Below, piece by piece: positions 37,009 to 44,692 of a DNA stretch of 64,000 nucleotides; within the stretch, counting starts at the first letter, position 1, and each line of letters starts with the position of its first letter. The notes under the pieces are model-generated. The model did not search any database. It was not told where the DNA came from and saw only the letters and a program-made list of their open reading frames with translations. The position numbers were made by a program, and so were the translations under genes. This DNA is from Caryophanales bacterium (lineage in GTDB: Bacteria; Bacillota_I; Bacilli_A; RF39; UBA660), in NCBI GenBank assembly GCA_016282375.1, contig JAEEKI010000019.1:1-64000 (forward strand), read 5' to 3'.

Positions 37009-37919
37009 AAATTAATTCATATTCACGAGATATAATTCGCTTATCTGAACAATACTTTATAACATAATTATTATCCTGTTTACAAATAATAATTCCTATT
37101 GTTTTATCTTGATTAATTCTTCTTATGTTTTCATCTATATAATTCATATATATTTGTACTTGACCTATATGCTCTTTCTTTAATTCAGATATTTTTAATT
37201 CCACTACAACAAAGCAATTATAATCGTAATTAAACAGTAATAAATCTATATAGTTAAATGTATTTCCCATTTTAATTTTATATTCATTTTTGACAAAGGC
37301 AAAACCATTGCCTAACTCTTCTAAAAAAGAGGGAATATCTTCAAGAATTAATTTTTGTAAGACTTTTTCAGTAACTAGTTCATATTTATCATTACTTTTA
37401 ATAATGATAGGATTTTTAACTAAGTCCAATATACTAGAATTCTGATTATTATATACTAGCTTATTTTTAGTTTCTTTTGGAATTCTCTCATATTCACAGT
37501 TTTTAATTCTTGTTATTAGTTCCCGATAGCCTAAATTATCATATATTGCAACATTTATATAATAAACAATTTTATCATCATCATTGATTGATAATAGTTC
37601 TCTATAATGTGACCAACTTAATTGTGAACGCAATGCGTTCAGTTTGTTATTTTTTAAATTTCAAATAAAACCTTCGCATATTCATAAGATTTCTATAACT
37701 ATATTTTTTGTCTTTCAATTCTATTATTAGTCTTTTTGAATACTCTTTTATTAAACCTTCACCATATTTTGCTCTTATATCACCGCCTTGTGCTTCAACT
37801 ATTAGTTTACCAACATTGTAGTAAGTTTCCACATCACTTTTGTTCTTACTATACTCTTTTATTCTTTTATAAATTTCATTAGTAATTAAAAGGCCCTTTA
37901 TTTGTTCATAATAATTCAT
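37007..37919 (-). pseudogene. Frameshifted DUF1016 (YhcG-type) PD-(D/E)XK nuclease
   Basis: Two frames cover one gene: 37647-37919 (90 residues, the DUF1016 N-terminal part ending MRRFYLKFKK-stop) and 37007-37633 (C-terminal nuclease part, 'NYIDLLLF' with the catalytic Asp and VVVELK as E-x-K). The intact homolog at 42953-43843 shows they belong together. The break lies at a run of six A; removing one A rejoins the frames as KFKNNKLNALRSQLSWSH, which matches the usual family sequence. It may be a real inactivation, a sequencing error at the homopolymer, or slippage during expression. Confidence 0.85.
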
Positions 37920-37989
37920 TTTGATTATCTCCCTTCACTTATACATATACAGGGAAAATTTTCAATTTCCTTTTTTTATGAACAAATTT

Positions 37990-38022
37990 GCATAAAAAAA
38001 GGGTTATTAAACTCTTTTTCTA
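37990..38022 (-). terminator. Probable terminator after the ABC exporter pair
   Basis: Minus-strand arms AAAGAGTT / AACCCTTT (one mismatch) followed by seven U, just past the stop at 38020. Confidence 0.55.
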
Positions 38023-39909
38023 ATCAAGTTCTAACTTACCAGTATATAGATTATAATACTCACCTTTTTCTTTTAAAAGATCTTCATGAGTACCACGTTC
38101 TATAATACGACCGTTTTCCATAACCATAATTGCTTTGGCATTTTGAATTGTTGATAATCTGTGGGCAATTACAAATACTGTTCTTCCTTCCATCAACTTA
38201 TCCATACCTTCTTGAACTATTTTTTCCGTTCTTGTATCAATCGAAGATGTTGCTTCATCAAGTATCATAACTGGTGGATTTAAAAGTGCACAACGTGCTA
38301 TTGCTAATAATTGCCTTTGACCTTGCGATAAACTTGCCCCATTTGAGGTAATAACTGTTTGATATCCATCAGGTAAATTACGAATAAAATAATCAGCATT
38401 AGCTAACTTAGCCGCTTTAATACATTCTTCATCACTAGCATCTAGTTTACTATAACGAATATTATCCATAATGGTTCCGGTAAATAGATTAGTGTCTTGT
38501 AAAACCATTCCAAATGACTTTCGTAAATCATTCTTATCAATTAACTTAATATCAATACCATCATAAGTAATGCTGCCTTTTTCTACTTCATAAAAAGCGT
38601 TAATTAAATTTGTTACGGTTGTTTTACCTGCTCCGGTGGAACCCACAAAAGCAATCTTTTGACCAGGTTTAGCATATAAAGAAATATTATGTAATACTTC
38701 TTTTTCTGGATCGTAGCCGAAACTTACATCATTAAATCTAACATCACCTTTAAGTTCAATTAGGGAACCATCATCCATTTTCCAAGCCCATTTAGATGTT
38801 TCTTCCTTAACTTCGATTAATTCATTATTTTTAACTTTAACATTAACAAGTTTAACAGTTCCTTTATTTTCTTCAGGCTTTTGATCCATTAAATCAAAGA
38901 TTCTTGCAGCGCCAGATAAAGCCATAATTATAAAGTTTAGTTGTTGTGATACTCTAGTAATTGGGAAAGTAAAACTCTTTGTTAAAGTTAAAAATGCGGC
39001 AATTGTTCCTAAAGTAATTAAACTACCGTTTGGTAAAAAAATAGCAAATAAACCTCCAAAAATAGCAATTATAACATAAGTAATATTACCTAAATTTGCC
39101 ATCATCGGCATTAACATATTGGCATAGATATTGGCTTTGGTACTATTATTACATAGTTCATTATTTATTTTATCAAAGTCTTTTTTTACGACATCTTCAT
39201 GAGTAAAAACTTTAATTACTTTTTGACCATCAATCATTTCTTCAATAAAGCCATTTACTTTACCTAAAGATTGTTGTTGAGCTACAAAATATTTTCCACT
39301 TTTCTTAGCAAATTTACCTGAAATAAGTAGCATTAAAAATATACAAACTAATAATACAAGTGTTAATAAAAAGTTTAAATAAATCATTGAAACAAATGTT
39401 GAAATAATGGTTATTAAACTAGCAAAAGTATTTGGTAAACTTTGCGAAATCATTTGTCTTAATGTATCGGTATCATTAGTATAGTGACTCATAATATCAC
39501 CATGGGAATTACTATCAAAATATCTGATTGGTAATTTTTCCATCTTTTGGAACATATCATCCCGAATATCTTTCAAAACGCCTTGGGAAATATTTACCAT
39601 TAAGCGATTATAAATATACATTGTTATAATAGCTATTAGAAAAATACCACCCATCGCCATTAAAGCCTTAATTAAAGGAGCATAATCTTTATCAATACTA
39701 TTTACTAAAGGTGTTATATAATCATCAATTAAACTTTTTAAGAATAATTGACCATATACTTCAGCAACCGAAGATATAATAATACAAGCAATAACAATAA
39801 TAATAGTTACTCGATGTCTAAAAATATAACTGAATAATCTTTTAATTGTACCCTTTTTAATTGGCTTTTTCTTAATACCTTGGGCCATTTTCATTTGACT
39901 ATTATTCAT
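38020..39909 (-). CDS. ABC exporter half-transporter, catalytically complete subunit
   Basis: 629 residues from the ATG at 39909, which follows the upstream stop (39911) by one base and has a GGGGG site; an in-frame ATG at 39939 lacks one. Six membrane helices (about 35-330), then an ATPase domain with Walker A GSTGAGKTT, signature SLSQGQRQ, Walker B 'VMILDEATSSID' (catalytic Glu present) and switch His in IAHRLST. With its neighbour it forms a heterodimeric multidrug-type exporter like LmrCD/BmrCD or TM287/288. Confidence 0.92.
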   Translation of the reverse strand: MNNSQMKMAQGIKKKPIKKGTIKRLFSYIFRHRVTIIIVIACIIISSVAEVYGQLFLKSLIDDYITPLVNSIDKDYAPLIKALMAMGGIFLIAIITMYIYNRLMVNISQGVLKDIRDDMFQKMEKLPIRYFDSNSHGDIMSHYTNDTDTLRQMISQSLPNTFASLITIISTFVSMIYLNFLLTLVLLVCIFLMLLISGKFAKKSGKYFVAQQQSLGKVNGFIEEMIDGQKVIKVFTHEDVVKKDFDKINNELCNNSTKANIYANMLMPMMANLGNITYVIIAIFGGLFAIFLPNGSLITLGTIAAFLTLTKSFTFPITRVSQQLNFIIMALSGAARIFDLMDQKPEENKGTVKLVNVKVKNNELIEVKEETSKWAWKMDDGSLIELKGDVRFNDVSFGYDPEKEVLHNISLYAKPGQKIAFVGSTGAGKTTVTNLINAFYEVEKGSITYDGIDIKLIDKNDLRKSFGMVLQDTNLFTGTIMDNIRYSKLDASDEECIKAAKLANADYFIRNLPDGYQTVITSNGASLSQGQRQLLAIARCALLNPPVMILDEATSSIDTRTEKIVQEGMDKLMEGRTVFVIAHRLSTIQNAKAIMVMENGRIIERGTHEDLLKEKGEYYNLYTGKLELD

Positions 39910-39910
39910 C

Positions 39911-41635
39911 TTACTTAACCCCCTTTTTTTGAGAATCATTTATCTCTCGATAAATCTTTGATGTTTTCATTAAGTTCTTAGGTGTATCAAAGTCTACTAT
40001 CTTACCTTCATCAATAACAATAACACGATCGGCATCCTCGACCGAAGAAATTCTTTGGGCAATAACTATTTTTGTTACTTCGGGCATAAATTCTTTTAAA
40101 TTGTTACGAATTTTAGCATCCGTCATTGTATCACAAGCGCTCGTCGAATCATCAAAAATAATTATTTTTGGTTTTTTCAATAGAGCTCTTGCAATCGCTA
40201 ATCTTTGCTTTTGACCTCCACTAACATTTGTAGCCCCTTGTTCAATATAATAATCTAATCCATTTTCAAACTTCGAAATAAACTCTGTTGCACATGCTAA
40301 ATTACAAGCTACCATTATTTCTTCATCAGTTGCCTTGGCATCTCCCCATTTTAAGTTATCACGAATCGTTCCCGAAAATAATACATTTTTTTGTAAGACC
40401 ATCGAAACAGCATCACGAAGAGCATAAAGACGATAATCTTTAACATTTATTCCACCAACAAGAACCTCACCTTTCATTGGATCATATAATCTAGGTAATA
40501 AATTAACAAGCGTAGATTTTCCCGAACCAGTTGCCCCAATAATACCAATTGTTTCACCTGACTTAATATTTAAATTAATGTTATCTAAAGCTAACTTAGA
40601 TTCATCATCACTATAAGAAAAATCAACATTCTTAAATTCAATATCCCCATTAGGCACATGATCAAATACACAATCACTATCTTTAATATCAGGTTCTTCA
40701 TCAAGTAATTCCACAACTCTTTTCATCGAAGGAAGGGAAATAATAATCATGACATAAATCATAGAAAGCATCATTAAACTAGATAAAATACCCATTGAGT
40801 ACGTAAATAATGAAGCAAGTTGCCCAGTAGTTAAATTACCTGCCACAATGGATTTAGCACCAATATAGCAAATTAAAATAACGGAAAAATATAAAGCAAA
40901 GTCCATAATTGCACTATTAGAGGCCACAATCTTTTCAGCCTTTGTAAATAGTTTATATATTTTTTCAGATACTATATCAAACTTTTCTATTTCATGCTCT
41001 TCACGTACATAGGATTTTACTACTCTAATTCCTCCAACATTTTCTTTAACAACGTTATTAAGTTCATCATATGTCTTAAATACTTTTTCAAAATATGGAT
41101 GAACGATTCTAACAATAATGATTAATAAAGCAAATACAATTGGTACTACAATAAAGAATATTAAAGATATTTTTTTATTAATAATAAACACCATTAATAA
41201 AGAAAAAATAAACATCAAAGGTGCTCTTACCGCAATTCTAATAATCATTTGATATGAATTTTGCACATTTGTTACATCAGTAGTAAGCCTTGTAATAATA
41301 CTTGATGTTGAATATTTGTCGATATTTTTAAAAGAATAATCTTGAACTTTATAATACAAATCATGTCTTAAATTTTTAGCAAATCCATTCGAAGCAATTG
41401 ATGCAAAACGACCCGCTATCATCCCAAAACATAAGGAGAATAAAGCACATATAACAAGTAATATACCAATTGTTATAATATTATTTAAATCCCCAGTTTC
41501 AATACCATTATCGAGTAACTTAGCCATTAAAATAGGAATTAAAACTTCCATTAAGACTTCACCTAACATAAAGACTGGTGTCAAAATAGATTCTTTTTTA
41601 TATTCACGAACGGACTTTAAAATCTTTTTAATCAT
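39911..41635 (-). CDS. ABC exporter half-transporter, degenerate-site subunit
   Basis: 574 residues: six membrane helices (about 15-300) then the ATPase domain with Walker A GATGSGKST and signature NVSGGQKQ. Walker B reads 'IIIFDDSTSACD', so the catalytic Glu is Asp, and the switch His is Gln in IAQRISS. This is the known pattern of the degenerate half in heterodimeric exporters. GGAGG site 6 bases before the ATG; cotranscribed with the gene at 38020. Substrate unknown (drug, lipid or peptide). Confidence 0.92.
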   Translation of the reverse strand: MIKKILKSVREYKKESILTPVFMLGEVLMEVLIPILMAKLLDNGIETGDLNNIITIGILLVICALFSLCFGMIAGRFASIASNGFAKNLRHDLYYKVQDYSFKNIDKYSTSSIITRLTTDVTNVQNSYQMIIRIAVRAPLMFIFSLLMVFIINKKISLIFFIVVPIVFALLIIIVRIVHPYFEKVFKTYDELNNVVKENVGGIRVVKSYVREEHEIEKFDIVSEKIYKLFTKAEKIVASNSAIMDFALYFSVILICYIGAKSIVAGNLTTGQLASLFTYSMGILSSLMMLSMIYVMIIISLPSMKRVVELLDEEPDIKDSDCVFDHVPNGDIEFKNVDFSYSDDESKLALDNINLNIKSGETIGIIGATGSGKSTLVNLLPRLYDPMKGEVLVGGINVKDYRLYALRDAVSMVLQKNVLFSGTIRDNLKWGDAKATDEEIMVACNLACATEFISKFENGLDYYIEQGATNVSGGQKQRLAIARALLKKPKIIIFDDSTSACDTMTDAKIRNNLKEFMPEVTKIVIAQRISSVEDADRVIVIDEGKIVDFDTPKNLMKTSKIYREINDSQKKGVK

Positions 41636-41708
41636 TAAAAACCTCCTTCATTTTTAACTATACCATTATATGATAGATAATACTTTTTTTCAATCAATAT
41701 TATATAAA

Positions 41709-41744
41709 CAAAAAATCTAATTTCACTTAAAGCAAAATTAGATT
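41709..41744 (-). terminator. Terminator hairpin next to the conserved 37-bp block
   Basis: Minus strand: 10-bp stem AATCTAATTT / AAATTAGATT (plus positions 41714-41723 and 41735-41744), 11-base loop, then six U. The right-hand arm lies inside the block shared with 48752-48788. Confidence 0.75.
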
Positions 41745-41768
41745 CAAGATATTAAGATGTTCGGAAGA
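41732..41768. repeat. 37-bp direct repeat, copy 1 (downstream of variable C-terminal cassette)
   Basis: Identical to 48752-48788, in non-coding DNA after two paralogous genes. Beyond it (41769 onward) the two copies keep aligning without gaps for about 75 bases, but with 13 scattered substitutions, running through the stop codons into coding sequence. Confidence 0.9.
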
Positions 41769-41802
41769 TCGCGTGGACGACCAGGCAATAATCTCAGCCA
41801 CC

Positions 41803-42903
41803 CTACGATGAACAACGAGCATGGCCAGAGGCATCAACTTCACAGGCCGCGCTCGCAGTCGCAGAGGCATCGTTACAGTAGACATAACCCTCGATGCTCA
41901 CTTCACAGCTGAGGTGCACATCACCGCAAAAAGCGTATCTGCCGTTAGCGCCGCAATCACTTATATCAAGTGTTATTCCTGCATCGATAAAGGCTTGATA
42001 TATTGCTTGTATGGCACTGGCTTTTTGTTCTGATGTTAAATCACTATTCAATGTATGTCCACTTAACCCATATTGAGTATATGGTTGACTTAAACATATT
42101 TCATGTCCCTGAATTGTTGCACATGCATAGTACTTACTACTATCTTGTCCTATATAGACATTATGGCCTGTTGCTGTTCCACTACTTTGTAATGTTCCAC
42201 CATAGTTTGGATGTGTATGGAGTGTATGTAATTCATCAAACCAATAACTTGTTGGACCTGGTGAAGCTACACAAGAAACGTTGGCTACTTTAAATCTTCC
42301 TGAATATGTTTTACCTGATAAGGCACTTTGATCACTATATGAATTATAAAACCAACTGCCAATTAACCATTCAGCGGTTGTTGTATTAGCACCCGTTCCG
42401 GCAATAGATGCTCCGCTTACGACCGTCGCACTATTTTGGTTTCCTACCAACTCCGATAAGTCAACACCATCTTCCGCATAATTAGTTCCGCTACTTACAC
42501 CAGCACTTGGCTCCAACATGACACTTATTCCAAATTCAATGTCAGTTTCTCCTGGGGAATGAGTTGTATAACGATCTGTACTTGTCCATTCATATACGAT
42601 ATCATACGTACATGCCATACGATAATCCGTATTCGGAGTAAAATTGACAACCAAAACATTTTCATCATATGCGGCGGCCTCACCACTTAAAGCTTCCGAC
42701 ATATTTGCGGCTGTTATATTTAATTGCATTCCTCCGCCTAGAGTATCAAACACCATATTATTTCTTTCAGTAACTGTATTAGCATTTGCTACATTTGTTA
42801 TATTCATATTACCGGTTGAAAAGTATGCATAGGTTGCTCCGATTATTGTTACTAATAATGTAACTATTGCTATCGTTAATAAAATTATATTATTCTTTTT
42901 CAT
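41803..42903 (-). CDS. Secreted surface protein with SipW-type leader and Cys-rich variable C-terminus (copy A)
   Basis: 366 residues. Leader and shared block (IIGATYAYFSTGN, NTVTERNNMVFDTLGGGM), a beta-rich region, then a segment almost identical to the paralog at 48814 ('THPNYGGTLQSSGTATGHNV', 'YIGQDSSKYYACA', GHEICLSQPY). The last ~60 residues hold repeated C-x-V-x3-G-x3-C hairpin motifs (CEVSIEGYVYC, CEVDASGHARC), are encoded by DNA of about 55-58% GC, and differ strongly from the paralog. The stop is TAG where the paralog has TAT (Tyr) and continues. AGGAG site at the ATG. Probably an exposed surface or matrix protein; partner unknown. Confidence 0.8.
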   Translation of the reverse strand: MKKNNIILLTIAIVTLLVTIIGATYAYFSTGNMNITNVANANTVTERNNMVFDTLGGGMQLNITAANMSEALSGEAAAYDENVLVVNFTPNTDYRMACTYDIVYEWTSTDRYTTHSPGETDIEFGISVMLEPSAGVSSGTNYAEDGVDLSELVGNQNSATVVSGASIAGTGANTTTAEWLIGSWFYNSYSDQSALSGKTYSGRFKVANVSCVASPGPTSYWFDELHTLHTHPNYGGTLQSSGTATGHNVYIGQDSSKYYACATIQGHEICLSQPYTQYGLSGHTLNSDLTSEQKASAIQAIYQAFIDAGITLDISDCGANGRYAFCGDVHLSCEVSIEGYVYCNDASATASAACEVDASGHARCSS

Positions 42904-42928
42904 ATAGACTCCTATATTATACGATTAC

Positions 42929-42934
42929 ATTATA
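42929..42934 (-). promoter_or_regulatory. Extended -10 of surface protein copy A
   Basis: Minus-strand TGTTATAAT, the same as before the paralog at 1-626, 26 bases before the ATG at 42903. No clear -35. Confidence 0.5.
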
Positions 42935-42952
42935 ACACATATTTTAGATTAT

Positions 42953-43843
42953 TTATATTAATTCATATTCTCTGGCAATAATTCTATCATCTGAGCAATA
43001 CTTAATGACATATTTGTTATCCTGCTTACAAACAATGATACCGATTGTTTTATCTTGATTTATTCTTTTTACATTTTCATCTATGTAATTCATATATACT
43101 TGAATTTGACCTATATGTTCTTTCTTTAATTCAGTTATTTTTAATTCCACTACTACATAACAATTATATTCTATATTAAATAGAAGTAAATCAATATAGT
43201 TATATCTATTACCTACTTTAATCTTATATTCACTTCCTACAAAACTAAAAGCATCACCTAGTTCTTTCATAAATGACTCAATATCCTCTAAGATTATTTT
43301 TTTTAATACTTTTTCCGAAAAACATTCATAATTAGTGCAATTTTTAATTAAAATTGGATTTTTAACTAAATCTTTAATATTCAATTTATCATTGTTTCTT
43401 ATTTTATATTTAGTCTTTTCATCAACGCGACTATATTCATCATTTTTTATTATTTCTCTTAACTTTCGATAACTTATATTTTTATTAATAACAATACTAA
43501 TGTAATAATTAACCTCATCAGCATTAGACAATATCATTAATTCTGTTATATGACTCCAACTTAATTCGGTCGGCAATGACGACCATTTTAAATCTTTAAC
43601 AAATCTATAAAATTGTCTGTATCTTCTTAAAGTTCTTTCATTATACTTTTTATTTAATTCATTTTTTAATTTATTTGCATAGTCGCAAATAACATTTTCT
43701 CCATAATGTTTTCCAGCATCATTTAGCATTTTTCCAACTTTATAGTATGTATTTAAGTCACTTTTATTAATGGAATAGTTTTTTACACTTTTATTAATTT
43801 CATTGTTAATTAATTCATTTTTTATTTCATCGTAATAATTCAT
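42953..43843 (-). CDS. DUF1016 (YhcG-type) PD-(D/E)XK nuclease family protein
   Basis: 296 residues, intact. The N-terminal DUF1016 helical domain is about 1-120 ('YKVGKMLNDAGKHYGENVICDYANKL', 'RRYRQFYRF', 'ELSWSHITELM'); the nuclease domain has D218 in NYIDLLLF and E233-L-K235. Members are predicted endonucleases of mobile-element or defence-related context; biochemical roles are largely open. Homologous to the frameshifted copy at 37007-37919, and the ~60 bases upstream of both starts are nearly identical. It sits directly before surface-protein copy A (49-base gap). Confidence 0.88.
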   Translation of the reverse strand: MNYYDEIKNELINNEINKSVKNYSINKSDLNTYYKVGKMLNDAGKHYGENVICDYANKLKNELNKKYNERTLRRYRQFYRFVKDLKWSSLPTELSWSHITELMILSNADEVNYYISIVINKNISYRKLREIIKNDEYSRVDEKTKYKIRNNDKLNIKDLVKNPILIKNCTNYECFSEKVLKKIILEDIESFMKELGDAFSFVGSEYKIKVGNRYNYIDLLLFNIEYNCYVVVELKITELKKEHIGQIQVYMNYIDENVKRINQDKTIGIIVCKQDNKYVIKYCSDDRIIAREYELI

Positions 43844-43904
43844 TTTGATGATCTCCCTTCACTTATATATATACCGGAAAAATATCAGATTTCCTTTTTT
43901 TAAC

Positions 43905-43942
43905 ACAAAAAAACTATTAGAATAATCTAATAGTTTTTTTCT
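43905..43942 (-). terminator. Intrinsic terminator of the small membrane-protein gene
   Basis: Arms AAACTATTAGA / TCTAATAGTTT (4-base loop) flanked by A and T runs, so probably active both ways. Confidence 0.8.
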
Positions 43943-43950
43943 TAAATGAA

Positions 43951-44466
43951 TTACATTATAACAAAATCATAATCAAAAGTTTTGTTAATATCTTGTTCAA
44001 TATTTTCAGCATTCCACATACTTAAAACATATTTTTGACTAGATCCTTGAATACTATCAGAATCAATTATATAGTAATAATACTTACTATCTTCATAAAA
44101 ACGATAATTAGTTAAAGCTTGTACTTCAAAATTAACATTTAAACGAATATCTTCAATATTAATAGTGGAATTCTTGTCAATTCTTAATACCAAAGTATAC
44201 GTAGCATCAGCTTTCGTATAGTTATAAACGACAATATCTTGCGTTTCGATATTTTTAAGGCCATAATCGTCACTTACAGACATTAACGTATAATGTGGAT
44301 TATTTAAATATTCATAATTAATGTAGTTATAATTATCATATTTCTTTGCTTCCTCTAGTTCAGTTAAATCAAATGATAACCAAATTGGAATACTTACTAG
44401 TACTAGAAATAATGTAATCAAAATATCCTTATAAATAGATATTTTTAACCTATTTATTCTATTCAC
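43951..44466 (-). CDS. Single-pass membrane protein of unknown function
   Basis: 171 residues from a GTG at 44466, chosen because GGGGG lies 7 bases upstream and a consensus promoter ends just before it; the open frame extends back into the tRNA gene and is not real there. One membrane helix (about residues 10-30, 'DILITLFLVLVSIPIWLSF') with the rest outside. The outer part is beta-rich with many Tyr. I do not recognise the family. It is monocistronic, between tRNA-Glu and the DUF1016 gene. Confidence 0.65.
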   Translation of the reverse strand: MNRINRLKISIYKDILITLFLVLVSIPIWLSFDLTELEEAKKYDNYNYINYEYLNNPHYTLMSVSDDYGLKNIETQDIVVYNYTKADATYTLVLRIDKNSTINIEDIRLNVNFEVQALTNYRFYEDSKYYYYIIDSDSIQGSSQKYVLSMWNAENIEQDINKTFDYDFVIM

Positions 44467-44491
44467 ACAAATTCCCCCTGAATATGCTTTA

Positions 44492-44520
44492 ATTATAGCA
44501 TATAATAGCAAAAATGTCAA
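44492..44520 (-). promoter_or_regulatory. Consensus sigma-A promoter
   Basis: Minus-strand -35 TTGACA (44515-44520) and -10 TATAAT (44492-44497), both perfect, 17 bases apart, serving the gene at 43951-44466. Confidence 0.85.
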
Positions 44521-44532
44521 TTTTATGTAAAT

Positions 44533-44560
44533 AAAAAAGTTCCTAACTAAGGAACTCTTA
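44533..44560 (-). terminator. Terminator of tRNA-Glu
   Basis: Minus-strand arms AGTTCC / GGAACT with a 7-base loop followed by six U, 10 bases after the tRNA 3' end. Confidence 0.75.
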
Positions 44561-44569
44561 TAATTTAAA

Positions 44570-44646
44570 TGGTAACCCGTAGGGGGTTCGAACCCCTGAA
44601 TGCTGCGCTGAGAACGCAGTGTGTTAGGCCACTTCACCAACGGGCT
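44570..44646 (-). tRNA. tRNA-Glu, anticodon CUC
   Basis: Full cloverleaf on the minus strand: acceptor AGCCCGT / ACGGGTT, anticodon arm CTGCG-TTCTCAG-CGCAG giving CUC (codon GAG), T arm with GGTTCGAACCCC, and an encoded CCA. U33 and A37 are in place. The first pair is A1-U72 rather than the usual G1-C72 of Glu tRNAs, and position 2 is a G-U pair. Gram-positive bacteria of this type usually decode both Glu codons with UUC, so this is probably an additional isoacceptor. Confidence 0.85.
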
Positions 44647-44692
44647 AAGCCATTAATAAGATAACATAAATTAGTTTGTTTGTCTATAAAAA

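Noticed and set aside
37624-37640. Intrinsic terminator inside the DUF1016 pseudogene
   Set aside because: The palindrome is not followed by a U run on either strand.
41821-42033. Open plus-strand frames opposite the C-terminal cassettes of copies A and B (also 48694-49071)
   Set aside because: They have no ribosome site, run antisense to well-supported genes, and their products are low-complexity. The open frames reflect the unusual GC of the cassette.
44467-44640. N-terminal extension of the membrane protein back through tRNA-Glu
   Set aside because: It would translate the tRNA gene and its terminator; a consensus promoter and GGGGG site place the start at the GTG at 44466.
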